Program-made: the position numbers and the translations under genes
NCBI GenBank assembly: GCA_037951165.1
Contig: JBBDHG010000187.1
Coordinates: 4,160,001 to 4,224,000, forward strand
Length of the DNA: 64,000 nucleotides
Source of the DNA: Lophius americanus
Lineage: Eukaryota; Chordata; Actinopteri; Lophiiformes; Lophiidae
Reading direction: 5' to 3'
The notes under the pieces: model-generated
What the model saw: the letters and a program-made list of their open reading frames with translations, nothing else
What the model was told of the DNA's origin: nothing
Database searches by the model: none
Part shown: positions 24,927-37,733 of the stretch, piece by piece
How positions within the stretch are numbered: the stretch's first letter is position 1
Layout of the letters: each line of letters starts with the position of its first letter

Positions 24927-25168
24927 TGGAGATCTATCGGAAGTCCAATCCTACTGCACTGTCGGGGACCCGGTTCTTCTCGTACCATCATACCGCTCTA
25001 TTTTCATCACCTTTCACACATGCTCAGTCTCATTTACCTACTTCACGGTCGGGGTCATCCAATGATACCAGCTGCTCTCAATCAGGTGGCCTCATGGTCC
25101 AATCACTGTGTCTCACCTGGTGTTCTTTCCTGCTGCTGGTTCATGCGTCCTCCACCTCAACATCCTCA
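24927..25168 (-). mobile_element. R2 repeat, copy D (3' half)
   Basis: Read on the minus strand it matches the second half of the copies at 29863 and 33082. Shared blocks include ACCTGATTGAGAGCAGCTG, a GAGTAAATGAGACTGAGCATG-like stretch and the end GATAGATCTCC. The first half of the repeat is missing. In its place, from about 25169, comes Tc1-type sequence. Confidence 0.65.
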
Positions 25169-25588
25169 CCTTCAGCCATGGGTCGGGGTCAGCACTGGCA
25201 CCCAGACCAGTCTGCAGCTTTTTTAAGATGAAAGCTGTGATCCTGTATACTGTAAGTTCTGAAAACTTTCTATCAGAACCAGCTTTCATTTTCCTGCAAT
25301 GTATGCTACAGCGGCTCTCCTGCGGAATCGGGCACCATGGGTTAGTGAGCTTTGGGCGGCTGTCACTAGCTTTCTGTGCTAGGATCACTTTCGTAGGTTC
25401 TAACCACTACAAACTGGGAACACCCAACAAGACCTTCAGTTCTGGAGATGTTCTCATCCAGTTGTCTAACCATCATAATTTGATAATAATCTTCAAGTAG
25501 CTCAGATCCTTGAGTTTCCCATTTCTCCTGCTTCATACTCATCATCATTAAAGTCAAAATGCTAATTTGCTCTGACAGTTGCCATTTT
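25169..25588 (-). pseudogene. Tc1-like transposase relic (N-terminal part)
   Basis: The minus frames give RQLDENISRTEGLVGCSQ, matching the N-terminal helix-turn-helix region of a common fish Tc1-like transposase. Then AGSDRKFSELTVYR follows, matching the second DNA-binding subdomain. The frame is broken between them. The nucleotide sequence also matches the element's end, with TTTCTCCTGCTTC near 25520. The DDE catalytic domain and both terminal inverted repeats are absent, so it cannot move. It abuts R2 copy D. Confidence 0.75.
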
Positions 25589-27271
25589 GATGAGATTCAC
25601 CTGTAAGTGGATTTAATGTAATTGTTGATCACTGTAAGCAACAATATATACATAAAAAACATAAAAATTCCAAGAAATAAATAAGATAACACATATTTCT
25701 TTACATACTCGCAGACATGGATGTTTTTTTCCACATACGTTATTTCAATTTATGCATGTTAAAAACATATTTATCTTCCCAGTTTGTCCAATTAGAGCCC
25801 AACAAAAATGTTCCTTGTTCCGTGTTCTGTGCCACATATTGTTTGTTTATTTACAATATAGAATTTTGTGCTCATTACTGGAGGCGGGGGCTTGAATGTC
25901 TCCCAGTGTGAGCGGTAACAGGTTACCGGTGTCGTATGTCTCAGTGTTGAGGCCTCAGGGAAACTTTGAACTGCTAAAATGAGTTTGAGTGAGTGTGGGG
26001 TGAACCTCATATTCCCAGGTCAAAGGGCACATTAGAGCAGCAGTGTGAGTGCTAATGTGTTTCTTTCTGAAAACAGAGATCCCTGCTGACATGTGAAACA
26101 TGAGTTGAAGATTTAATTTAGTCACAATCACATGCGCAGATGCGGACAGAGAGAGAGAAAGAAAGAACGAGTTCAGTCAGCGTTAGTGAATCAGCCTCCC
26201 GGAACACCTACAACTGAAGAGCGGACGACATCCTCCGGTTTATAGCTTGTGTGTTGTGCAGTGTGTCCATCGGGAGCTACCTCCTTCCTGATAAAGCTTG
26301 TTCAGACGTCTGGGTTTCAGCGTTCCGATGGAAAATCCAGAAGCCACAGGCCCTCTTTCTTCCCAGCCTCAGAGCTCCTCCCAGTTGCGCTCCACCTGAC
26401 GGATTTTCCCTCTCCTCCGCGTCCAGACGGACCACGCCAAGAGCCAGACGGGAGCACAAACACAGACGGGAGAGTGAAGGTTGGCAGGTGTATAGAGAAA
26501 AAGAGCGGGATTGAGGGAAAGCGAAGGGAGGACAGGTTTGGTTATGGCTGACTTGAATTGAGCTTGTTAAATGTGGGAGGGAGCGAGACAGGTAGCAAGA
26601 AAGGAGAAGATGGAAAGAGAGCGGCGGAGACGAAATTGAAGCCGCTTGCTGTTGTGGGCTGAAGGAAAAGGGAGAGATGGAAACCCAGACACAAATATAA
26701 ACATTGGCGAGGACTTCAATGATTCCTCTCTCTGCTTCTCTGGCCTCCTCTCACTAGCCGAGCATAAACAAACATAACATGGAAAGCATCAGACAGGCCG
26801 CATACATCTCAGAGAAATGTCAGTCTGAAGTGGATGAGAAATGGGAAAATCGTCATGGTGAATTTTGCCAGTTCCATTCTATAATAATAAAAAGAGCAAT
26901 TGGATTAGACCCTCAGACTGTCTCTCTTCTTCTACGTCAGCATCCAAATCACATCAGCGCTGAACTCCAGTGGCCACAGAGAAATGTCATCCTGTCATAC
27001 GTCCATCCGTCCCCCTGAAGACGTAAACCTTATATGGAGAGGAGAAACCGGCGAGACGGCCTCGCAGTTCACCTAAACAACAGGCAGAGACACACTAACA
27101 CTCACACACTTAAAATATTGGCAGAAAACGGACATCTGTGGGTCATCTTTCTGATGACCAGAGGGAGAGGAGAATGAAGGAGGAGTGTGAGTGATGGACA
27201 CCAGGCGCAGATATCTGACAGTATCCATATTCTTCACCACAGGCGCACACAAAATATTAGAAAATAATGTT
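25589..27271. other. Unique non-coding sequence
   Basis: Three overlapping frames at 26249-26551 are chance. Sequence at 26500-26700 is purine-rich. No repeat family or gene is recognised. Confidence 0.5.
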
Positions 27272-27294
27272 AACACACACACACACACACACAC
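27272..27294. repeat. (AC)n microsatellite
   Basis: A 23-base AC run. Confidence 0.95.
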
Positions 27295-27459
27295 TCTCCC
27301 TCTCAAAGGTTCAATGTCACAGATTGCAGTGGCTCCTTGGTCTGGCTGGTAATGACCTCATGCCTGGTTCTGCTCCCAGAGATCCCTACTGGCTGGCAGC
27401 CCTACATCTGCAAAGAGGCCTTCAATCACATGAACACACAGATGGATGCACACCACCCA

Positions 27460-27481
27460 GTCTCTCTCTCTCTCACTCTCC

Positions 27482-27518
<37 letters not shown>
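27460..27518. repeat. (CT)n microsatellite
   Basis: About 58 bases of CT with a few CCT interruptions. The Ser-Leu and Arg-Glu frames across it are artefacts. Confidence 0.95.
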
Positions 27519-27524
<6 letters not shown>

Positions 27525-27751
27525 TCGTTTCCAGCTGCAGAAAACAATTGGACACACACCCAGCCTTTAGAGCTAAAATAAAGTGAACACTGTCTAGTTA
27601 TAATGTCACTAAACATCTTCACATATTCTCAGCCACAGCCGCTTTCAGAGCATCAAACTGACTTTGTCTCCAGGCATGGCTTCACCTTTACTTGTCATCA
27701 GAGTACAACAGAGTCGACTCGCCACACAGGAAAACACATATTTAAAGGAAG

Positions 27752-28239
27752 ACTAGGCCTACACTGTGTCCCTGACAACAAAAGTATACCCCCCCCCAAA
27801 ATGGCCCAAACCCCTACCTTTTACAATCAACCCCCCTGATAGAGCTCCTCAAATGAAATTAAGTTATGTCCACAAAGTAGTATTTTTCATAAACAAATCC
27901 CCCTACTGAGTAAAAGAAAAACAACTTTTCGAGGAAAATACATTACGTAAAGATAGTTCTTATTGAGTTGAGTCATATTCACCAAATTTGGATCAAAACA
28001 GACCAACGGTTAAGAAATTAAGACCCGGAAACATTTGGAGAAATAGCTGCCCTTCCGGTTGAAAATATACAACTGACCTTAACCAAAATCAATCCAGTTC
28101 TTCCTCCCACTAAGGTCTATGTTGTCACAAATTAGAAGGTGATGCATGCATCAGTTTTTGTGCTATAGCATTAACACGAAGGATCTGTGACCGACACATA
28201 ATATCCATACTATTCCATAATATCCCCGACTGTTCGGGT
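27752..28239 (-). mobile_element. R1 repeat, copy 4 (near full length)
   Basis: On the minus strand it starts CCCGAACAGTCGGGGATATT and carries GGAAGAACTGGATTGATTTT. It ends GTAGGCCTAG followed by T. At about 488 bp it is one of the most complete copies here. It encodes nothing, and stops occur in all frames. Confidence 0.85.
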
Positions 28240-29526
28240 TTATAATAAATTATACAGTGCTTTAAATGAATGGGGTGTCATTTCGGCAGAGCGATATATT
28301 AGATTTCCTGTTATGAGTTAGAAGGGAGATTTCATTCTCCGATCATGTTTGGAGGGGGGGGGGATCACTGACGGCGTTTAAATGCACACAAGGACGATAT
28401 TATTGGGTTTCTGAAGTCTCCCATCTTTGTGTTTGTGAACATAAACACCATAGTCCGATCCAGAACCATTGGCCTTGCACTGGAATATTCCATAAGGTAC
28501 TGTTACATGTATAGATCTTATCCTGATTTTGGACAGCTGCAGATTACTGTGCAGGCGCCAAATGACACAACAGATATAGACACAATGGCAGAAGTGGCTC
28601 ATTGCGCCGTCCACCATGTTGTAATAGAACATATACACAGATCTTTTATCTGAGCTTCTGTGAACCCTATAAAAGCAATTTCTGTCTCTGTTAAAGCTTG
28701 ATTCAAATAGAAACTGATGCGTTTATCATTAATGGATACTGCTTGGTCAATATGAAGTGTCATTTATTTTCTTTTTCACAATGTTGATAAAGGTTTTATA
28801 GTCAAGTGACTGAGCCACCCGGATATTAAGCAAAGCTTAAAAAATATGAGAAATTAATCTTTCTCCATTTATCTCGATAAAAAGGTCACTTGTTTTCTCC
28901 TCATAACTAGTTAATTGTTTAATTAAAATAAATTCATTAAAATTAATTTATCTTAGGTATAACGGTCAAAAATGTTCCCGGCTTCCATAATATTCAACAA
29001 ATAGACAGATTTTTTTAAAACTATTAGAACGCTATTCAAAAACTTTTTTTTTGCTTTTTTGCTTCGAAATCAGGGATTAAAAAGTGAACAACTCAGAAAA
29101 ACTATTTCCACCACGGCCTAAAGTCCAAACGCGTTCAGGTAGTAATCGCTAACACTGTCATCTTGTAAAAGTCCAAGTTTAACTGTTGGGATGCGAGACT
29201 CACCTCTAAAGAACTCAGCTGTAGAATAATTAAATAATAATAATAACCATATGCCTGCTGCCTCTTTAAAGAGATCTTTACATTCAATTATTTAGTGTTC
29301 CTGTGTCCTTCATCTGCAAAGAGGAGCAGACGAAGGACACAGCTGCATCGTTGACACAAACAGTGGAAGTGTGTCAGACGCCCTGCATGGGGCCTAATCT
29401 GCACAATACCACACAGACAGACATAATAAACATTCCCTGAGAGTCTGCCTCAGGTGTGTTTTCAGTTTTACAATGTCCCACTCAGAGGGCATCTTTAACT
29501 ACTTTGTTGTGTATTTGTTAGTGCTG
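28240..29526. other. AT-rich unique sequence
   Basis: A G11 run lies near 28352-28362. Two opposing frames at 28378-28653 share bases and have no domain. Nothing else is recognised. Confidence 0.5.
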
Positions 29527-29546
29527 GTGTGTGTGTGTGTGTGTGT
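29527..29546. repeat. (GT)10 microsatellite
   Basis: A 20-base GT run. Confidence 0.95.
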
Positions 29547-29862
29547 TAGGGGTGTTAGTGCCCGTGTGAGCGGACCATACCACTCGAGTCAACCTGTGCC
29601 AGCTGCTTGAAGCTGATGGAGTGAGACCCACACATGCTGACCTGTGACCTTATGAGAGAAGAGGGCAGAGAAGACGAAGGAGGGAGGTGTGGAAGGCGCA
29701 GCAACAGATTTTCTCTTCTAAAGGTCAATCTGGTCTAAAGCTGCTGAAACACTGATCCATATCAAAGTACCTTGATTGTCTAAAACTGAACAGTAATCCT
29801 AACATATCTTGGATTACTGGTTCACCTTCAACTGGTTTTCTCAAAAGGTTTCAATCACAGAA
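29547..29862. other. Unique sequence
   Basis: Nothing recognised. Confidence 0.4.
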
Positions 29863-30320
29863 GGCCGAGAAGGAAGAAAAGATGAATAACAACAGGTGAT
29901 GTGTGATAATTAATCTAATAGAAGGTCTTTTGCGACTTTTCGGGGAGATGTGATCAAAGGGTCTCTGCCAGGAGCAGCAGCGTGGAATATTCCCCTAGAT
30001 CCTGGTGGTGGTGGTGGTGGCTGATGGCTCTGCTGAGGCTGAGGAGTGATGAGGCTGATGGATCTGTGAGGACGGGGTAGCATGAAAGAACTAGATGAAT
30101 GGAGAGAGACATATTTAAAGACAGCAGCTGATGGTGATGGGCTCAGCATGAAGACGTGACACAGTGATTGGATGATGAGGCTACCTGATTGATCTCATGG
30201 AAGCAGGTAGTTGAGACTGAGCATTTGTGGAAGGTGAAGATAATAGAGTGGTATTTGCAGTAAATGGGGCCCGAGTGTGCAAGAGGATAGTCTTTCTGAT
30301 GAAACTTTCGGTAGATCTCC
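29863..30320 (+). mobile_element. R2 repeat, copy A
   Basis: Starts near GAAGGAAGAAAAGATGAATA. It passes through GATCAAAGGGTCTCTGCCAG, a (GGT)n patch and GGCTACCTGATTGATCTCAT, and ends CGGTAGATCTCC. It aligns along its length with copy B at 33082 and, for the second half, with reversed copy D. Minus frames inside it are read-through. I do not know a published name. Confidence 0.8.
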
Positions 30321-31380
<1,060 letters not shown>

Positions 31381-31558
31381 AAATTGTTAGTTAGTCCTTT
31401 GCCAATGGCTGCTGCCTCTTGGCACAGTCTAGATTTATCGTTACCCCAAATGGCATCTGCTTCATCTCTCTTTTTTCCCAACCGCTCTCTTACTCACGAA
31501 CCGCCTCCGTGTCTTGTCCAAAACTGCTCACATGCTGACACAAACGCAGCTTTTTTTT

Positions 31559-31594
31559 CACACACACACACACACACACATACACACACACACG
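31559..31594. repeat. (CA)n microsatellite
   Basis: 36 bases of CA with one TA. Confidence 0.95.
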
Positions 31595-32631
31595 CGTTAT
31601 TGTGGCTGGCACCAGTGCTGAAATCTTGTCTGCCTGTGTGCGATGGCGAGAAGAGCCCAGAGAAGTGCTGAAAGACAAGATTCAAACTTTTGTGCTGTTG
31701 GCATAAGTAGGCCGCCTCTTCTAAAAGACAAATCCCTGCTTACCGTTAGTGCGGCGGCGTCACCAACGGAAATACATGCAGGAAGAGCGAGCTGTGGTTG
31801 GAGTAGTTCTGACCACCATCTGCTTGAGACTGCTTTGTACAGTCACTTCTCTTGGCCGGTTCGTCCTCGCAGAACGCCAGCAGCGGCTAAATTCTACTCA
31901 AATATATTGTGTCCAACACTGATATATACTGCTGATATTCTTAACAGACATCACGATGTGACTGTTGGCAGAAGATGTGTTCTATATTTGGTTGACTCTG
32001 TAATTTGAAAGCAGGGCGGCAGAAGTTTATCTTACATTTACAGAAACTCTGCTCACTGTCAATGAAGGAAATCTGAATCATCTTTCTACCTGTGAGGGAA
32101 TTGAAGCTGTAGAGAGACACTCGGGGGACCAGTAGGATGAGTCTTACTGACAAGGGATGTGTTCAGGTTATTGACTAGATAGACTAGACCCCAGAGGCTG
32201 ACTGACACTCAGAAGAACCATTAAGACTTGGTGTTAGCTGAGGATGCTGAGGGGTCTCTGGTTGAGGAACTCTGAGGCGTGAAGCAGAGATGAGTCTGGG
32301 CGAGTGGCTTGAAGGTGGGCAGATAAAGAATGGAGTCACCATTAGATGAAAGAAGGTCGATCACAGACAACCAAGAGCAGGTTGTGGTTGGCGTAGACTA
32401 GAAAGAGACCGACCTATAGGAGAACTCTCCTCTGGAAAATAAAGTACAGGCAGCCGGAAATTACGAAACGTCCTTCTCCAACTTGGGTCACCACAAGTAC
32501 CTCTTGGAAAAGCTCATGGCACTCTAAATTCCAGGTTGACTGGACCCAATTGAAAGACTTCCAAACTTATGGAGGGAGGGATGAACCGGCCGTCCAGAAC
32601 ATTTCCTGTGTTTGGTTCTTTGTTGTGAAAA
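31595..32631. other. Unique sequence
   Basis: A 121-codon plus frame at 31643-32008 has no domain and no splice support. Nothing else is recognised. Confidence 0.45.
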
Positions 32632-32810
32632 AAGCTCCCCCTAGAGAGTAAAATGCGATCTATAAAGTTAGAACTCCATCGATCTCTTGAGTGGAGTCAT
32701 ATGCACGAAATTTGGAGGAAATGAGGAAATAAAAAACAAACAGCAGTTAGCCGTTATCGCGTTACGATGACGACGCAATGACGATTTCATAATCTCCCCG
32801 ACTGTAATAT
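32632..32810 (-). mobile_element. R1 repeat, copy 6 (internally deleted)
   Basis: On the minus strand it begins CAGTCGGGGAGATTATGAAA, near the start of the family. It then jumps to the late blocks: TCATTTCCTCCAAATTTCG, GACTCCACTCAAGAGATCG, and CTCTAGGGGGAGC at the right edge. The central GGATTGATTTT block is lost. Confidence 0.65.
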
Positions 32811-33081
32811 AATTTTACATGTATGTATTGAAAAAATATTATTAACATATACTTTGTGTACAATACTAATTAAGAAAGACTTAAATGCAGTGGACGCCAA
32901 TGATAATTTTATGTACCATAGTTCCTTTATGTTTAGTTGAGTTAAAAATAGACATTGAGGCTCCACTCTGAACCCTTGTGGAACATGTGTTGTAAATTAC
33001 AATTGTTTTGTCTTTCCTTGAAACTGTTAACGTGGAAATTTATGTCCACGGACACAAATGTGTGCCGATGTGGATGACAAC

Positions 33082-33604
33082 AGATAAATCAGAGAAGACA
33101 GATAATGATGAAAAGATGAATGATTTATTACAACTGATGATGTGTGACAGTTACTTTAATAGAAAAATCTTTGGCCCTCAGACTCCTCTGGGAGATCAGA
33201 TCAAAGGGTCTCTGCACAGAGCAGCAGGATGGAATGCCCCCCCCCCTTGGAGTCTGGATACTGGTGGTGGTGGCTGATGGCTCCACTGAGGCTAATGGAT
33301 CTGTGAGTGCTAGGTGGAGATGGGGAGGTGGAGGGCACATGGACCAGCAGCATGAAAGAACCAGCTGGATGGAGAGAGTCATATCTAAAGGCATGACTCT
33401 AGAGCTAAGGATGAAGGTTTCACAGAGTGATTGATGGGGGAGGCTACCTGATTGAGCACAGCTGATATCACTTGACCCAGAAGACCATAAAGCGGGTAAT
33501 TGAGACCGAGCGTGTGAAAGGTTAGCATTGTAGTGGTGTGAGCATTACTGTGGCACGAGTGTGTGAGAGGATAGTCTTTCTAACTGAACTTGTAATAGAC
33601 CTCC
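33082..33604 (+). mobile_element. R2 repeat, copy B
   Basis: Starts AGATAAATCAGAGAAGACAG. It contains GATGAATGATTTATTACAAC, GATCAAAGGGTCTCTGC, a GGTGGTGG patch and GGAGGCTACCTGATTGAGCA, and ends AATAGACCTCC. It is the longest R2 copy at about 520 bp. Its final bases GACCTCC form the start of the adjoining minisatellite unit. Confidence 0.8.
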
Positions 33605-33884
33605 ATTAATGTAGCCCTCCATTAATGTAGACCTCCATTAATGTAGACCTCCATTAATGAAGCCCTCCATTAATGTAGACCACCATTAATGTAGACCTCT
33701 ATTAATGTAGCCCTCCATTAATGTAGACCTCTATTAATGTAGACTTCCATTAATGTAGCCCTCCATTAATGTAGCCCTCCATTAATGGAGCCCTCCATTA
33801 ATGTAGACCTCCATTAATGTACCCCTCCATTAATGTACCCCTCCATTAATGTACCCCTCCATTAATGAAGCCCTCCATTAATGT
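33598..33884 (+). repeat. 16-bp minisatellite, about 18 copies
   Basis: The unit GACCTCCATTAATGTA is repeated head to tail about 18 times. Variants include GCCCTCCATTAATGTA, CCCCTCCATTAATGTA and units ending GAA or GGA. GACC, GCCC and CCCC unit types are interspersed early, while three CCCC units cluster near the end. No open frame is implied. Confidence 0.97.
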
Positions 33885-35701
33885 TGCTGCCAAACTCCTC
33901 ATAAACAGCTGATAAAGTGTTTGTCATCCTCTTGAGCAGAATGTCTCACTAGAGTGTCCTCACCACGCACAAATGTGACATTTTGTTGTTTTGCCCTGAA
34001 AATCGGACCAAATTGTATGTTTTGCTAAAGAAAATATCAATAACATTGGAGCGAAATACTTTTAATTATAAATATGAACCATTGAGAAGCCAATCTGGCT
34101 TGTAATATGAACATGGCCGGAAACATTTTGCGACTTAGGGGATGTCTAAATTTGAATAAGGGTAAGATCAGCTTTGAGGAATAGAGACTGAGTAAAGAGG
34201 AAACTGTTTACAGTGAGAGGAGCCCGGCAGAAAGCGAATGTCCAGTGAAGTGTACAAAACACAGAAGAAGCCTCTGCTTTTGCATATGGAAGCGAATGTA
34301 GTTAATCTGGGAAACACTCAATGTTACATAGATCTGAAGGCGTTGCAGAGCTTCCTGTCTCTTATGAGAAGATAAAGATGGACAGAAGGGGATAACCCCG
34401 TCTGATAAAGAGAAACAGCGTGGACAGGAGAGATAAAACTGAAGAACGCAGTCATTCAGTCCTGAAAAGGGAGCCCACATGGAAGATTGCATACAAAGTA
34501 ATCTGGTATATTAATGCTATGAAAAGGCCTTATTGTACATCCAAAATGCCAAAACTGAAAGGGCATCCCAACAGATTAGTGGTTATAATGAAATGCTCAG
34601 TTCCTCTAACAAATTGTAAACAATCCGGGCTTACAGCGTCCTGCTCTGATGTAAAGGCACGCGACGCCGCGCTAACGTCCAAGAAAGCTGGCAAGATGAA
34701 TACTGGAGAACGTCACAAGCCTAAGCGGAGCTAAGCTTCGTAGCATTTCTGAGATATTACAAGTGTATTACAACTTTAATGCAAATTCCGGTTGTTGGCA
34801 AGCTGTTTGTTCGATCTATACTTAGCAGCAGTGAGGGATTGATCTTTGTTCACAACACAATGTATAATCTCTATGCTTCAGGGGGCTTTTTGTGGTCAAA
34901 GCTCCCCAACCAATTAGAAATAAAGTCATTAAAATCTCCCATTTATACAGGAAGTGTTGGGAAAACCGATGGTTCAGAAGGTTGTTTGGAATAACACGCA
35001 GATAATTTGGACATAATTTCTTTCTTTTCAAGAAGATGGGACATATGCAGTAACAATATTACAGTTTTAACTACATCTGTATGTAGTTAAGAGAACATTT
35101 CCCTAAATAGAAAATGGGAATTAGGAGATCAGGTGGTGCTGTGCTTTATTTTAATACTCTACATGATTCGGAAACACCTCAAATGTATCTAAAGTGGATT
35201 AACTTGCTCTGTCATTACAATATTTCTGATAATCCAAACAGCCGTGTTCACCCCTACTCCGCTAAGCCTTAACGTCCAGATTGTGAGTCAAACTGGAGGT
35301 TAGGATAAGGATCATGTTCGTCCAGTGTGATTTGCTCCTAAAACCTCTATTTGTGTATAATAATCCACCCATGTGATGTATTCAGGGCGCTAAAACCGTC
35401 TTTGGGGCTAAATGGAGTAATATGTTTTGTTTTAATAAAGTAGGTGTTTTTCTTGGGTCAGATTGTCAAGGAGCAAATTGCTCTCTAATCACATCACACA
35501 TGGAAAGTCCAGATGATGGCGGACAGAGCTCGGCGCTGCTTCGCTGCAGAACCAGCACGCCACACGAGCCCGGACTCCAACTCTCACACGGCTCCACATG
35601 CACATTATAACACCGCTCTGTTTTCATTGCAAAGCAAAACATGTCACATCATTTGCCCCGGTTTAGCCCCTAATCACCATGATGGACAGGAGAGGGAGGG
35701 T
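33885..35701. other. Unique sequence
   Basis: Frames at 34208-34734 and 34779-35031 overlap on opposite strands and have no domains. Nothing recognised. Confidence 0.5.
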
Positions 35702-35720
35702 GGGGGGGGGGGGGGGGGGG
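35702..35720. repeat. G19 homopolymer
   Basis: Nineteen consecutive G. Its length in the assembly is unreliable. Confidence 0.95.
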
Positions 35721-35773
35721 CTGTCACGGCGAGCAGCATGAAGCTAACTGCCAGTGTACTCTGTGTTTTTACA

Positions 35774-36247
35774 TCCCCGAAAAGTGCGGGATATTATGGA
35801 ACCGTCATCGCGTCCACTGCAGATCCCTCATGTTACCACCAGAACTCAAAAACAAATTCATCGATCAGTTTCAAATATTTTACCCCCAAATACCTTAGAG
35901 TGAGCAAGAACTGGATTGATTTTGAGAAAGGTCAGTTGTATATTTTCTGAGACTAGTTATTGAAAGTTTACAGGTCATAATTTCTCAACCGTTGGTCCCA
36001 TTTAATCCAAACTTGGTGTATAAGAATTATCTCGAGGAGAAACATCTTGGTTACACCACATTTTACCATAATGTCCTTATTTTTCTCCATTCTGGGAGTT
36101 TTTTTTATGAAAAATACTGTGGACATAACTTCACATTTTGTGTGAGTGATGTCCAGAGTTCAATCAGGGGGCTGGCTTGTGGAACGCAGGGGATCGAGGG
36201 ACTTTTCGGGAATACACCCTTGCCATGGGGGACGACAGCATAGGCCT
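35774..36247 (+). mobile_element. R1 repeat, copy 7 (near full length)
   Basis: Starts TCCCCGAAAAGTGCGGGATA after ACA. It contains GCAAGAACTGGATTGATTTT, CAACCGTTGGTCCCATTTAA and AATCAGGGGGCTGGCTTG, and ends GACAGCATAGGCCT. At about 474 bp it is the best plus-strand reference copy in the window. The 145-codon frame that runs into it from 35513 is therefore not a gene. Confidence 0.88.
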
Positions 36248-36825
36248 TCTTTCTGGCTTAGGAGTGATGAATCTACTGATTTACCTCCGGCACACAGAAA
36301 GTGCAGCCATTGTTTATTGGGTATTATTACGATGTGTGCAGCGAACATTTCCGTTCAGTTCTAACGGAGGGAACGGTTGCCAAAAGAAAGAAAGAGGCCG
36401 AAGAACATAAACAGGGAACATGTTGTGCACTTTCCGTTGAACAATGCTGCATAAGTGAGCATTCGCACCGCAGCACAAACAGAAAAAGCCGTCTTCAGGA
36501 AAGAGGCAGGCAGCTGCGTGGCCATTCAAACAAGTAGCATGTGGCTGTGAGCCTAGAACAGCCAGCAGTACATTTCCATAACAGGAAAGGTCAGTGTTGT
36601 GGCTCCAGGGGCTTTAGAGACGCTAACACAATCCATTCTGGGAGCGCACTGCTCTGCTCTGCTCTGCTGCTCTACCTGTGCTCCCCGTTCCCTGCTTAAG
36701 TCTAATATTACTCGCTGTAATCTATATCATCACTTTAAGCCAGACTTATTTTTGCTTTATTATATTTAGCGCAAATTATTCTTTTGGGAATTTTGTCTTG
36801 CGAGAGTAGGATTCTGAAGATGCTT
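36248..36825. other. Unique sequence with a CTCTG pentamer run
   Basis: CTGCTCTGCTCTGCTCTGCT lies near 36649-36668. Several overlapping short frames at 36146-36537 start in the R1 copy. No feature is recognised. Confidence 0.5.
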
Positions 36826-36841
36826 TATATATATATATAAA

Positions 36842-36874
<33 letters not shown>
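36826..36874. repeat. (TA)n microsatellite
   Basis: About 49 bases of TA with AAA and C interruptions. Confidence 0.95.
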
Positions 36875-37225
36875 AAGAAGCAACAAAGATAGGGTTAATT
36901 AGTGGTTTAATGGTAAAAGATAGCTTGCAGTCTTATTTTATTCCAAATATGAATACCAGCTAAAGGCTGCAGCTGCAAAAAGTACCTCAGAGAAATATTG
37001 GCCTGCAAATAAGTAGGTTTAAAAGTGCAGAGAAATGCAGATTGTTTACATAGGCGCTGTCCAGGGGAGACTTTTGAGGTTCTTACATGAACATTTTCAG
37101 CATTTCTTCCCAGCTCTACAAGTTAATTCAGAACTTCTAGCCTCACACATGTTTTTTACTACACTAAATGAATTAGCTCTACCAAAAAGGTTATGCATTT
37201 GTATTTACTGGAATGTGTTTGTTGT
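36875..37225. other. Unique sequence
   Basis: Nothing recognised. Confidence 0.4.
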
Positions 37226-37340
37226 TAGCAGGATTTCTCAAAAAGTCATGGACAGATTTTGATTACATTTTTTTGGAGACATAAAAGATGACCTAAGAAG
37301 GGAATCTTAAGATTTTGGTAATGACCTAGAACATTCTTTG
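37226..37340 (+). mobile_element. R4 dispersed repeat, copy 2
   Basis: GCAGGATTTCTCAAAAAGTC followed by ATGGACAGATTTTGATTACA is the first half of the R4 family seen at 23330. The GATCCGGATC box is absent, so the copy is partial. Confidence 0.55.
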
Positions 37341-37589
37341 CCATCGCAGGATTGGGACACTGGAAGATTTCTGCTTCTACCTTCTGGTGCTTCCAGACAT
37401 CACTGTCTGATCTCTGGCTCAATTCACCGCCGTGAGATTAAGAAGAGGATGATGATGATGATTAAGATGAAGAACTTGTTGATGAAGTGGTGCTGATTTG
37501 ATTGGTGGCTACAAAATCTACTGAGTCCTGAACCTGAAGAAAATATCTTCAGTGAAAAATCATCTGTCAACTACTAATGATGTTCAGTC

Positions 37590-37733
37590 CCACTAGTGTT
37601 GGAAATATACAACCCACCTTTCCCTTAATCAATCCAGTTCTTCCTCGCACGTAGGTCTGTGGAGGTATAAAAATTTAAAGATGATGCTAAAAATGAAACG
37701 AGGCGGCTTCGATGACGATGGGACATAATGATA
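37590..37733 (-). mobile_element. R1 repeat, copy 8 (5' fragment)
   Basis: On the minus strand it carries GCGAGGAAGAACTGGATTGA and GGTGGGTTGTATATTTCC, followed by AACACTAGTGGGAC. The terminal CCCCGAAAAG start is not present, and everything downstream of the GTGGG block is missing. Confidence 0.65.

Noticed and set aside
27337..27581. Plus and minus frames rich in Ser-Leu or Arg-Glu
   Set aside because: Low-complexity translation of the (CT)n tract.
33598..33884. CRISPR-like array
   Set aside because: Direct tandem 16-bp units without spacers in a vertebrate genome; it is a minisatellite.
35513..35950. 145-codon plus frame
   Set aside because: It crosses a G19 run, where length errors would break the frame, and then enters an R1 repeat copy.
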